This document shows positions 46,601 through 54,993 of a DNA stretch of 64,000 bases, one piece after another (the stretch's first letter is position 1; each line of letters starts with the position of its first letter). Both the position numbers and the translations under genes were made by a program. The stretch covers positions 32,742,873 to 32,806,872 of the forward strand of contig OW804102.1 in assembly GCA_942159475.1 (NCBI GenBank), written 5' to 3'. The DNA comes from Sthenelais limicola (taxonomy: Eukaryota; Annelida; Polychaeta; Phyllodocida; Sigalionidae). The notes under the pieces are model-generated. The model searched no databases. It saw only the letters and a program-made list of their open reading frames with translations, and had not been told where the DNA came from.

Positions 46601-49600
46601 AGAAAAACTGGTTTAAGATCAAAATAAGGTTGAAAATAGGGTTTAGCATAACCAAACAGATTGACTGATTCAGTGTAATATCAAATATGTACAGGTTAAC
46701 AAATGAATTGGTTGAAGGAGTGTGAATATTGCGCGAGTTGTGTAGCAACGAGTGCAATATTTCATATGCAATTTTATGCAATATATGATATTCTATATAT
46801 AGACGAGTGCAATACTTTAAGACACTGAAAGCAACGAGTTAATTAACAGATGTATTATATATTAGGAAAGTACCCGTCCTCCGGATGTCACCCTCTTCCT
46901 CTCATTGTCTCTCCCCTCCTCTCTCACTGCCTCTCCTCCTTTTCTCCCCCTGCCTCTCCCCTGTCCCTACCTGCCTTCTCCTCTCACCTGCACTACTCTC
47001 TCTTCCCCTCTTCTCACTCTAGCCTCTTGTCCCTCACCCTATCCAATTTCTCCCACCCTGTCCCTCTGCTTCTTTCAATCTCTCCTTCCCTCTCCCGCCC
47101 TTTCCCTCCCTCCCTCCCTCTCCCTTCCTCCCTCTCCCTCAACTCCCTCTTTCCTCTCCCCCATCCTCGCCCTCCCGTCTTTCTCTCATCCTTCCCTTCT
47201 TCTTTCCATCTTATTCTCCCTTTCCCTATCTGATTTCTCCCACCCTCTTCCTCTGCTTCTGCAATCCCCCTCCCCCTCTGATCTCTCTCTCCCATTGATA
47301 GGGACTCTTGCAGGTTGCATTGCTAGGAAATCCCATGTTGCCACAGATGGTGGGAGTGGCATGACGTCAATCTCTGTTAATTCCTAACAGGGGCTTTCCC
47401 CCGGCTAAAAGTAGTTGTATATAAAGAACTAAAAGGGGCTTTAAAATCACAGTTCCACCCCAGATATCTTCACAAACCACATGCGACGTCCTCCAGAGAG
47501 GGTAGACAGAACTCTACAGACCTACTACTCACTAGTGAAATACACACTATGTGTAACTCACTTTAGATACATTGTTTTCAGAGCAATGCATGTATAATAA
47601 ACTCCAATATACCTAGTTATTATAATTTCTCAGTCTTATTTAGCCTAATCTACTGATTGTAAAGACCTGCCTATTGTACATTTTTTGACGATCTGACCCA
47701 TAAACATAAAGAGTAGGAGAATATTGATAAAATCAGTCCAATAGGTCATAATGTGATATTGGTAAGATTGGTTTTGTCATAATATAGCTGCGAATGCAGA
47801 TTCCTTAATCTGCCCATGTCTGATGTTACTCATGACCATGGGAAAGATGTGAATGTTGGCAAAACATCAGGCTAAATATGACTGCACGAATCTGCTGTTT
47901 GGCAAAATATGGCAAAACATGGTATGCAGTACCTTCACGCTACCATAACAAATCCACACTGATCCAAGGGCATCCGGTATCTTCAAGCTGCACCAATCAT
48001 TCAATTTCATATATCACTGCACAGCTGTAGGCGTTTGGTGAAGGGAACATTTTTTCTCATAAAGACCTTAGGACATACTCATGATTCTATAAACGACCAT
48101 CGATGTTTATGATTTTAGCCTCATGAATTATTGCTGAGCTCCCTCAGAGATGCATTAGAGTGGTAAATCGAGACAACACCTTACAGGCCCCATAAGGGTG
48201 TTAATCTTTAAATAGACTACAAAAGATCATCCCTTAGGAAAAGAGGAATCAAACTAGAAGCTGTATCTAGCATTTTTTGTTGTTACGTTCTAAGAAGATT
48301 CTGGCAATTCTATTTTCATTTGTGTTTTTTTGTTTTTGTTTTTTGTTTACAATTCGGTGCATCTTTCGCCTTGTTCACTTCACAGTGTATTTTTAATATT
48401 TTTTTTTTTATAATTTTGTGCGATTGTTGCTCTGAGATCAAATAAGAATGGTATTCAGTGATTGGAGGTCCTAATGGGATTCTAATGGTATTTTGCGGTT
48501 TGGGGTGAGAGGCATAACCCTCAGTTTGGAGGGAATCTCTCAAATCTGAGGCTAGTCTTTACTAAAAGAACAATTCCACGCGACTATACTGCCCTACCCT
48601 TATAAGTTATAGCTTAAAAACACAGCACTTGCTTTATTGGTAATCATACAAAGATACTGGCAAACATGTTTATCGTCAGAAAATGCACAGCCCACCTACA
48701 CCAATCCTCTCAAATAACCCTAATTTAAGATAGAAATGAGCTTCAAAATACAGTTCAACATAATCGATCAGACATTTTGACTCAATACAGTAGGGCCTAC
48801 CCTTTATACTCAGTTTTACCTGGTATTACCCCGTTGCATAACAATCTGCGAGTAGCTTTTTCAGTGTTACTATTGAGCTCGCAGATTGTTATGCAACGGG
48901 GGCATTGGCCATGTTGTCAGTCTAATTTAGCAGAACTTACTAAATGTGTAGAGCCGTCTAATATATATTTTCTGACCAGCTGCCTCATAAATGTATTTCA
49001 ATATTGTACATTTTCTGACCAGCTGAACCATTTAAAACTGCATGTATACATATATACCCGTTGGACACATTCTCACTGGGGCACCGCATTTTGATGCACA
49101 ACAAGTAATGCGTCAAAATGCACCTCCCCACAAGTTGTTTCATAAACACTTGACGCACTGTTTCATAGGCTACAGTGTAGCGGGTCAGGAGGCACTACTG
49201 ATTAGCGCGTCAAAATGCAGTAATAACATGTGTGTCATAACACAATAGGCCTATAGAATAACCTTGATCAATGCAGTATATTATTATGTGCATCAAAATG
49301 CACATTTATGTATTAAATATTTAGCTCATTTTAGGGATATTTTCATCAAGTTATGATTTCTTTTTGTGAATATTCAGATTGAACAAACATCCAATTTAGA
49401 CTTGCTGAGGAAACCCAGTAATTGAACAATAACCACTGGTATCCTTAGAAAGACATCCATTTATTTGTCATTTTGCCTACAGAGAATGTCCACATGAGTG
49501 TGGGTTCATCATTCTCTCCCTGTTCAAAGTAGGTTGTTGGTTGTGAAGTTGGCAGACTCATTGGGGGTACACTACATACAGATGTAAATGATAGGGGGTG

Positions 49601-51291
49601 TTTTGAGTATACACCCTCTACAATATCACACAAATGATCACACAGACAAAATATATAAGAATATCATCGAAAACAATTCAAGATATATGATGGTTAATTC
49701 CAATCGTGCATAAATGTCACAATATTACATGGGTAGAGCTTTTAATGTAAAAGAATTAGTAATATTGACCGGCTTGCTTGTAGCGCCCTCCAGTGTTATT
49801 AATGGACAATGGTTATTGTTTGGTTTAGCATAGAGGGGTTTCTAAAATGTAGGGAGGGAGAGGTGGGTGTAATGAGCGACAGGTGAGTGTGAAATGCCAG
49901 CTATATGTGAGTGAAGTGTCAGCTACACCTTGGGCCCAGACAAAGCTTTATATCACCGATGGGCAGCAGGGATGGCTTAGAACAGTAACCCAAACTAAGC
50001 TATGCCAGTATGGCTGTCTGAATGTAGATTTGCTGTGCGTTTTGATGCACTGTCAAAGGAGCACTGAGAAAGATTTTAGTATATAATACTAAATCAATTG
50101 TGATGTGTTTCGGGGAAATGAGTCACAAGTCGCAAAATTGATATTTTTCAAAGTGTTTTTCTCACAAGATCTCTTAATTGTAATGTTCTGATTTTGAGGG
50201 GGTGTAGCAGTTATAGTTATATGAATCCATGTAACAAATTTGAGGACATTGTATTAGATATATCCTTGTGTTTTGAAGGCCTTCGTATGGAGTATATTTA
50301 ATTGCTAGAAACATTGCAAACTATTTTTTCAAAAATATAAATATAACATATAAAATATAGGAATACTTATTAGGTGTCCCAGTGTTTACTATCATTGGAA
50401 TCGGCTTGATGTCCTTTTTTCAGATATGGTAATATCTCAAAATTCATATTCCGGACTTATGACTCATTTACCTAAAACGGACCACAATTATGAGGATGAC
50501 CGCAATATTGAACATTATTAGATTAATCTCCAAAACTATATACTTTCTTTGTTATAATGGTTTATGACGAGTTTGTAGGAGTGCAATGTAAAATGTAAAT
50601 TTAAGGTTATTCTGATAGGAATGAGTAGTAGAAAAACAACCCAATGGCAGGATTATTCGAAATTTTGAGTTCTAGACAGTTTTTTTTTCACAATTAGCCA
50701 AGAAATATAGCTATATATGCCTTTAAGTAATTTTACTTATCAAATTAAAAGCTATGGTGATTGACAGTGTGTGCAGTATGCAGTCACGCACTATGCCCCT
50801 CTAGGAAAGCTTGCAGCTTGACCAGTGAGTGGACTGCTTTTTATTTGCGGGTCGCACTGGGGCATACACTTTACATAGGGCTAACAAGCTGTGAAGCAGA
50901 ATGGGTGTGCGCATAGGGTAATAGTTATTATATTAGTTTATAAATATAAAGCGTCAAGTATTGCGGGTGTCACTATTTCCCTGTCTATGGCAATACCTCA
51001 GTAAAAGCTTAACAAATATTTAATACATTGAGACCTGAATATGTGTAAAACAGTTCACTCACCTGCCTGCAGACGGCGTCGCGTTAGGACTGCGATATTG
51101 AGTATGTTACCCACAATTCCTGCTGCGCAAATAATGGCGGCAACTCTGGAATATAAGACCATCTCTATTGTCAGCATAAGCCCCTCCCCTTCTCGTCCCG
51201 CTCCGCCTCCTCCGCCTCCTCCATCGCTCCAATTGGCTAGTTGGAGATCATGTGTGTAGTTTGATATATAGCCGTGGGGTATGCATTTCAT
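20406..51291 (-). CDS. Class A (rhodopsin-type) peptide-receptor-like GPCR, three coding exons
   Basis: Exons 51291-51063, 22465-22243 and 21105-20406 join in phase (1, then 2) to 383 residues plus TGA. Extracellular N-terminus with NYT (11) and NWS (20) sequons and a Gly run; TM1 about 48-69 (VGNILN), TM2 about 84-106 (LALSD), TM3 about 130-149, TM4 about 167-187, then TM5, TM6 (MILVLPSEVATF) and TM7 ending NFSFHFVLYC. The DRY motif reads SRY (150-152) followed by VAICHPLRAR. The NPxxY position reads FHFVLY, as in FMRFamide/GPR139-like receptors. No Cys is visible about 25 residues before the DRY Arg. Likely a plasma-membrane receptor coupling to G proteins; the ligand is unknown. An ATG at 51291 follows an in-frame stop upstream. 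The frame lacks obvious damage. Confidence 0.88.
21157..21372 (-). mobile_element. Diverged MITE of the GTCAGATTTTC family
   Basis: Ends AATGTACAATTCGTCTGCAC and TATTTTCTGAAGATCTGACT. Internal landmarks (CTCTCAAGTAACCC, TTTAGCAGAATT) match the intact copies at 60.4 and 61.4 kb. Lies in the short GPCR intron. Confidence 0.65.
22037..22058. repeat. 22-bp perfect palindrome
   Basis: GAATATATCCATGGATATATTC with partly pairing flanks (GTGTGTAT and ATACACAC); a small hairpin in the GPCR intron. Confidence 0.75.
22243..22465 (-). CDS. GPCR coding exon 2 (TM2-TM3)
   Basis: Begins D-LTSMERTVYLGLAALALSD after TTTTGACAG and ends WLTVAMATS plus two bases of Arg before GTGCGT. Splice phases match both neighbours. 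Confidence 0.92.
24470..24920. mobile_element. Two adjacent diverged copies of the TTAAAGCTGCACTCTCA family
   Basis: Landmarks: CATTTGACTAATTTG, TTATCGCTCACTGGCGACCG near 24616, TTATCGCTCCCCGACAG near 24767, and GTCCTATAAGTCATAAAAGG near 24854. The same order occurs at 38.1 and 52.5 kb. Confidence 0.6.
25885..26000. repeat. LINE-like 3' tail
   Basis: CAATAAAAAGCTGATTGATT followed by short TGATT-type units resembles the microsatellite tail of CR1/L2-like LINEs. The coding part is absent. Confidence 0.35.
27650..27981. repeat. 60-bp minisatellite, about 5.5 units
   Basis: Unit ACTGCACAATCCGCTTGCAG... through GGAATCAAAGATGAATGT recurs with a period of exactly 60 and a few substitutions per unit. 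Because 60 is divisible by three and a frame lacks stops, it reads as a repeated peptide (AQSACSSALFHAVGIKDECT). I regard it as a minisatellite rather than a gene. Confidence 0.9.
29576..31444. mobile_element. 1.87-kb TIR element with TGACCCATTCTCAC ends
   Basis: Left end TGACCCATTCTCACACAATG and the right-end reverse complement TGACCCATTCTCACAAAATG continue into GGGATCACCCCCC on both sides (about 31 bp, one or two mismatches). The interior is noncoding and includes repeated AAAGACA boxes (TGTCTTTACATCGCC near 29770; GCGATGTAAAGACAAA near 30873). A second MITE is nested inside. Confidence 0.7.
30297..30513. mobile_element. MITE with TACTGTAAA ends, nested
   Basis: Left TTACTGTAAATGTATC and right ATACGTTTACAGTATT. 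Sub-terminal TTTATTTTCGC / GCGAAAATAAAT blocks are inverted. A partial copy lies at 57780-57925. Confidence 0.75.
31584..31650. repeat. (TA)n microsatellite
   Basis: Over twenty uninterrupted TA units, then GTATACAAAATATATA and a T-run. Confidence 0.95.
33380..33870 (+). mobile_element. Probable SINE/LINE 3' end with TTCAA tail
   Basis: Ends CAAAATAAAGTATTTTTCAA followed by TTCAA units, the form of a LINE-type 3' tail. The upstream block TAGAAGACCTGGATTTTATC has a diverged relative near 38640. Limits are approximate. Confidence 0.4.
34130..34530. mobile_element. About 390-bp MITE of the TGAGTCACAAGTCGC family
   Basis: Left ACTGAGTCACATGTCGCAAA, right GCGACTTGTGACTCATTTTC then CTGTAACACCTCAC, forming inverted ends. 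The interior shares GTATGGAGTATATTTAAT and GAATCGGCTTGAT with the copy at 50.1 kb. Confidence 0.7.
34735..34985. mobile_element. Diverged GTCAGATTTTC-family MITE
   Basis: CATGTACAATCTGCAGCTCT and TACACATTCAGTAAAGTCTG match the 60.4-kb copy; the right part TTAGGTTATTTTAGAAGATT also aligns. Confidence 0.6.
35930..36124 (+). other. Coding-like block of unknown origin
   Basis: A 64-codon frame with unusually high GC for this intron, rich in Ser, Leu, Gln and Pro (NLLLSRQKPQPN, AAEMSPLSPAS), ending TGA at 36122-36124. No convincing acceptor precedes it and no family is recognised. It could be the end of a retroposed gene fragment, an exon of a nested + strand gene, or chance. A LINE-like tail (CAATAAATTAGTTTAAG) lies just before it. 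Confidence 0.25.
37541..37930. mobile_element. MITE of the TGAGTCACAAGTCGC family
   Basis: Left TGTGATGTGTTACAAAG...AGTCGCAAAAATTG, right GTGAGGTGTGACTCATTTTC then TGTAGCACATCACA; clear inverted ends. A partial relative lies at 36205-36430. Confidence 0.7.
38077..38370. mobile_element. TTAAAGCTGCACTCTCA family copy
   Basis: Starts TTAAAGCTGCACTCTCAACT, contains TTATTATCGCTCACCAGCGT, and ends near GTCCTATAAGCCATAAATGT. Same landmark order as 52.5 kb. Confidence 0.65.
39370..39775. repeat. About 46-bp degenerate tandem repeat
   Basis: Consensus around TCCTAGGTCAAATGCCCCTG, then GACAATACCTACTTAGGGCA. Late units start at 39632, 39678 and 39724 (period 46); earlier units are more diverged. Confidence 0.85.
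40475..40865. repeat. About 82-bp degenerate tandem repeat, five units
   Basis: CAAGACCACTTG recurs at about 40486, 40567, 40650, 40733 and 40812, each followed by a TTTATCA...CACTATTGTCACAGAAA block. Confidence 0.85.
42791..42940. repeat. Perfect 75-bp tandem duplication
   Basis: TGAAATGGCTATGTGAGCTG... to TTATTAATTC at 42791-42865 is repeated identically at 42866-42940. Confidence 0.95.
42990..44250. other. Unrecognised repeat-like region with broken frames
   Basis: Several overlapping frames of 60-105 codons on both strands, none with motifs I recognise. The minus-strand peptide GWVMQNVS near 43390 resembles GWVMHKVS near 43935, so two related decayed segments may be present. Possibly a decayed element; not called a gene. 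Confidence 0.3.
44390..45000. repeat. Degenerate repeat built on ATGGCNGCCATNTTGGA
   Basis: Units near 44485, 44662, 44815 and 44970 each contain a GGC(A/C)GCCAT-type core followed by TTGNATTTTGACCTTGAAA or similar, spaced about 150 bp. Frames across it are by-products. Confidence 0.65.
45334..45428. mobile_element. 95-bp near-complete hairpin (MITE-like)
   Basis: GGCACTCTGTTTGGGTTCCA at the left pairs with its exact complement at the right. An inner pair ATCAGAAAACGG/CCGTTTTCTGAT surrounds the centre. Confidence 0.8.
45665..45763. repeat. 13-bp minisatellite AAACTGCACCTCC
   Basis: Eight AAACTGC starts in a row; the later units end CTCC or CCCC. The frames across it are repetitive by-products. 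Confidence 0.92.
46862..47535 (-). mobile_element. Helitron-like element copy A (polypyrimidine core)
   Basis: Begins GGAAAGTACCCGTCCTCCGG, the reverse complement of the 3' end of the copy at 53-54 kb. It has a CT-rich core at 46890-47300, then CCCAGATATCTTCACAAACC and AGAACTCTACAGACC, which match the other copies. The Ser/Pro/Leu-rich frames here are low-complexity shadows. Confidence 0.65.
48430..48560. repeat. Repeat related to 28905-29080
   Basis: Both share ATTCTAATGGTAT, TTTGCGGTTT, GGTGAGAGGC-like and CTCTCA blocks in the same order; family unnamed. Confidence 0.45.
48665..49026 (-). mobile_element. GTCAGATTTTC-family MITE interrupted by a hairpin
   Basis: Left part CGTCAGAAAATGCACAG...CAATCCTCTCAAATAACCC, right part TAATTTAGCAGAACTTACTA to TTTTCTGACCAGCTG. 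The middle contains an unrelated hairpin at 48829-48901. Confidence 0.6.
48829..48901. repeat. 24-bp perfect inverted repeat, 25-nt loop
   Basis: CCCCGTTGCATAACAATCTG... and its exact reverse complement (48878-48901). Sits inside a MITE copy. Confidence 0.92.
50098..50480. mobile_element. MITE of the TGAGTCACAAGTCGC family
   Basis: TGATGTGTTTCGGGGAAATG then AGTCACAAGTCGCAAAATTG at the left; CCGGACTTATGACTCATTTA at the right. Confidence 0.65.
51063..51291 (-). CDS. GPCR coding exon 1 (N-terminus, TM1)
   Basis: Met at 51291 with an in-frame TAA nine codons upstream. 76 codons plus one base, then donor GTGAGTG. TM1 IICAAGIVGNILNIAVLT carries the GN motif of class A receptors and ends RRRLQA, continuing into exon 2. 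Confidence 0.88.
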
Positions 51292-51413
51292 GATTGGAGT
51301 GATTTGGTAAGCTGTTTATCCATCAGATCTCCGCCTGGTGAAATATATAGGTCCACCTTGATGTTTTCGTGTTTAATCGGGCAGTTTAGTTTCTCGCTTT
51401 GATTCCTGATACT
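51292..51413 (-). other. Probable GPCR 5' UTR segment
   Basis: A good acceptor (TTCTCATTTCAG) ends at 51414 on the minus strand, which suggests a noncoding 5' exon further right. Inferred from the splice signal only. Confidence 0.4.
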
Positions 51414-51701
51414 CTGAAATGAGAAGAATGGTTATAACGTTAAGGCCATGCTTTCAAAACACTATCGATGCAATCACTCCTCATTTGCATAAACAGTCCA
51501 AGATGGCTGCTCGGATGTCCAGAATAATCAGACTTTTATAAGATTTATTAAAGATAATTAAACAAATTAAATCAACGAGCATACAGGTAAAGAATAACTT
51601 CAGGCAGGCAACTTTTCGGTAATTTTTTGTCGTTTATTTCAGTAGTACTGTCCAATATTTCGGCCAGTGGACAGGGCTTTTTCGGGGACAATCTGCATTA
51701 T

Positions 51702-51936
51702 GCAGGGACTCCACTATGGGAAAAACGGCATAAAACGGCTGCGACAAATTTTTTGCGACGAAATATCTGATCAAGTTAGATATTTTGCAATTGTTGGCAA
51801 CAAATTAATGTGTTGCTGACAACCTATTTTACCCCTCTTCCACTAGTGATTTGAGTGCGCCAAATTTTTAGCCATGTCGGCGACGAATTTTGCCTGTCGG
51901 CGCAGTTTTTTACCTATAGTGAAGTCGCCCTATTAG
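51702..51936. mobile_element. MITE-like element
   Basis: AGGGACTCCACTATGGGAAA at the left and TTTTACCTATAGTGAAGTCG at the right are imperfect inverted ends. Internal CGACAAATTTT / GACGAATTTT blocks. Confidence 0.5.
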
Positions 51937-52190
51937 GCAAATAATTACACAAGTTAGAATACACGTAAGATAAGTGTATGTTGATCGATTAAATAAAATG
52001 GAATCAATATCAAAATGTACAATTAAAACGAATGAGAGCAACAAGTAATTCATCGGAAAATTCAAATCAGAGTCTACGCAAGCAGAGCATGGTGGAAGTC
52101 TGGGCAGTTAGAGAGTCAAGAGAAACAGAGAGATAAAAAAGCAAGGTTGTATACGACACACTATGTATGGAACAAACTGAAGTTTAAAGT

Positions 52191-52370
52191 GGGGACTCCA
52201 CTGGCTACGGTAAGCTCTGCAGTAAGCCTTGTGCTGCGAAGGTGGAGAGGAGTGACAAGGTCCTTTCTATATGGCTCATTGGACACCTCGCCACTCCTCT
52301 ACATCTATAGAACCATCTCAAGAACATCGCAAGGCTTACCGCAGAGCTTACCACAGCCAGTGGAGGCCCC
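52191..52370. mobile_element. 180-bp MITE with 41-bp arms
   Basis: GGGGACTCCACTGGCTACGG...AAGCCTTG pairs with CAAGGCTTACCGCAGAGCTT...GGAGGCCCC, with a few mismatches. A solo end (AGAGCTTACCTCAGCCAGTG) occurs near 56680. Confidence 0.8.
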
Positions 52371-52539
52371 CCTTTAGCGACGATATTTGCTGCAACTGAG
52401 GCATGTGTTTGCTAATGCATACCTGTTATGGTACAACTTGATTCCACTCTAATTATACATGATTGATTGAGAGTCGGACTGTTGAACCAAATGGATATAC
52501 AACTCCCTATAGAAAACCAACCCAAACATAATTTCATAT

Positions 52540-52790
52540 TAAAGCTGCACTCTCACTTAACGGTCATTTGACCGAGAATTTTAGGAGGATTTTGTTGAGT
52601 TGTTTTTCCTACAGGCCTTCTAAAACGTTTTTATTTGTATTTGACTTTTTTCGCTCGTCCGAATCTACTTCGAATTAGTGTATCAATGTATATAAGTGGA
52701 TTAGAATATTGGTGAATTCAGTCCTATAAGTCATAATATGAGTAAATTTGGTAAGTTTTTGTTCGCTGTAATGAGAAAGTAGCTGTAAGT
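52540..52790. mobile_element. TTAAAGCTGCACTCTCA family copy
   Basis: Starts TTAAAGCTGCACTCTCACTT, then CATTTGACCGAGAATTTTAG, and ends near GTCCTATAAGTCATAATATG plus AAATTTGGTAAG. No coding. It may be a MITE or SINE; I could not settle which. Confidence 0.65.
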
Positions 52791-53020
52791 ACAGGGAATA
52801 AACATCCTATAATTGCGTTGTATAGAAGCTTCTTTGAGTCCCCACAGTTTGAAAATAAAGATTTCTTGTCACGTATTGACCTAATTAATGCTGTAGCCTC
52901 TTCCTCATTAGTGGTGGGCTAAACTATTAGATAGACTATTAAACAATCACAAATGCAAAGACACATCCCTGAATCTAACAGATGTAGCAATATAATAGAT
53001 TGGAAAGGGGGACGACACTA

Positions 53021-54040
53021 TCTATCTTTATATAATAAACATGAAACAGTGACTATTTGTCATGCATGTTTTGGGAATCTGTTATATCCACAGCTGTTTT
53101 TCTGCTCTGTCGTCATCCCTGTCCGGAGGACATTATATGTGATTTGTGAAGTTATCTGGGGTGAACATGTGATTTTGAAGCCCTTTGTGTTTTGTACAAC
53201 TATTTTTAGCCTTGAAAAGCTGGGGAAGCCTGTCAGGAAAGCCTTTCTGGGAATGTTCCACTCTCTTTATAGGCTTTTGTATGGACAAATGTCAAAAGTA
53301 GGGAGCACATGGCCCATCACAATACCCTCACTTGAATGAAAATATAATGATGTCATGCCTTCAATATCTCAGAGGGAAAGAGAGGAAGAGAGAGGGAGTG
53401 ATAGACAAGGGGGAGGAGAGGGGTAGAGAGAAGAAGAGGGGAGGGAGAGGGTGAGGGAACTGGAGAGGGCAGGGGAAAAAAGGGTATGAGATACAGAAAA
53501 TGTGGAGGGAAACAAGGAGAAGGTATGTGTGGGAGAGGGGAGGGGAGGGAGAAGAAGAAGAGAGAGGAGGAGAGGGAAAGAGAGAATAGGAGGAATGGGG
53601 GAGAGAAAACGAGGGTAAGGAGAAAGCACAGAGAGGGAGGGCGAAGAAGGAAAAACAAGGAGAGGGGGAGAGAGGGGAGGGAGGGAAGGGAGAGAGCAAA
53701 GATGCAGAAGGAGAGGGTGGGAGGAAACAGATAGGAAGAGGAAGAAGAGGACTGAGAGAAGAGGGGGAGGGGGAGAGAAAAAAACTGGATGGAGAGGATG
53801 CATGGGGCAAAGGGAAGGAGAGGGGAGGGAGAGAATGAAAGGAGCAAAAGGAGAGGGTGGGGAGAAGGAAAAGAGGATATATAGAGAATACATAGAGAAG
53901 AGGACAGGGGAGAAGAGAGGCAGAGGTTAAGAACAGGGGGAGAGGCAGGGAAAGAAAGGGAGGAGAGGCATGGAGAGAGGGGGAGGGGAGAGAGAGTGAG
54001 AGGAAGGGGTTGACTCTCCGGAGGACGGGTACTTTGCTAG
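53021..54040 (+). mobile_element. Non-autonomous Helitron-like element, complete
   Basis: Starts TCTATCTTTATATAATAAAC after an A and ends GACGGGTACTTTGCTAG before a T: a 5' TC, a 3' CTAG (CTRR) and A|T insertion, the Helitron signature. A GC-rich CTCCGGAG palindrome lies about 20 bp before the end. The core at 53369-54010 is almost pure purine. Related diverged copies lie at 46862 and 59858. No Rep/helicase frame. The long frames on both strands here are by-products. Confidence 0.75.
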
Positions 54041-54993
54041 TATATGACTCTGATGACTCGGCTTAAGCTTCACCCCCAAATATAGCTCACAAACATTATA
54101 CTATACTATAAAATATCTATTTTTCATTTCATTAACTAACGGCCGTCGCCCATGCAACCCTCCATTCCCTTATTGTATCATTGGCGTTGCACTAACGAAA
54201 GCCCCTGGCAGAAGATCACGGAATAGCTACATGTTAAGTCCTTGGATCCGGATAAATTCTTCTCGGAGCATAAATATGAAATTGGTATGATAATGGAATG
54301 ACCGATACATGCTGAATTGAGCAGGACTGACTTTAAACTTACGTTAACTGTCTTTAAACAGAGGGCTGACACCCACTTATATTGTGTGATTAAACTATCA
54401 AATGCTGTCTAGCCCTATATTGTAAATATGTATTGTTCATATTATTTATATAAGTTTTTTGTGCATGTTTGGAATATTTAGTGCGACCGGCCAGCACAAA
54501 CTGGCGTTAGCTAACGAGAATATAAAAACAAATTAATGCTGAAATTGATGTAAACCAAGGCCTGAATAAAGAAGTTGAAACTAAATATGCAGCATTTAAA
54601 AGCTATTCGAAAATATATATTGTGTTCCCGGGTCCAAGCGTTTGTTTCTTAAGAAATACTTACTTAAAACATTCCTTAACTATTCCTCCTCGATAAGGTC
54701 TTTTAAGGGAGGAAATGACTATCTACACGATGCTAATCTGTATACCCCCAGTAGAAATTTCCTTCATGAGCCATGAGAAATAGATTAGAAACGACAATTA
54801 TACATATTTCTTAAGAAACAGACGCCAGGGATCCTCAGTCAAATTAATTCAGGTAATACTATCATTCTATACTGTTTTCACCAGTCAATGGTGTGAACAG
54901 GGAAAAGCATCTCATTCTGATATAATCTTAAGTACTACTGAATCTTTTAAAGAAAATCAAATAAAAACAATCTATATAAATGGGGAGGGATGT

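Larger units (their letters stand above)
22466..51062 (-). other. GPCR intron 1, 28.6 kb, repeat-filled
   Basis: Between the exon-1 donor and exon-2 acceptor I find no further receptor exon, and none is needed for an intact frame. Individual repeats inside are listed separately. Segments 22.5-24.4, 25.6-27.6, 28.0-29.4, 31.7-33.3 and 40.9-42.7 kb hold nothing I could name with confidence. Confidence 0.7.

Noticed and set aside
46850..47387. Long Ser/Pro/Leu-rich frames on + and a Glu/Arg/Gly-rich frame on -
   Set aside because: Low-complexity reading of the CT-rich core of a Helitron-like element; all frames stay open because CT/GA tracts contain no stops.
52953..53339. 128-codon plus-strand frame
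   Set aside because: Overlaps the 5' part of the Helitron-like element and aligns in reverse to noncoding parts of the other copies; no domain seen.
53353..53893. Three overlapping minus frames of 149-174 codons and a plus Arg/Glu/Gly frame
   Set aside because: Same cause: the purine tract of the 53021-54040 element.
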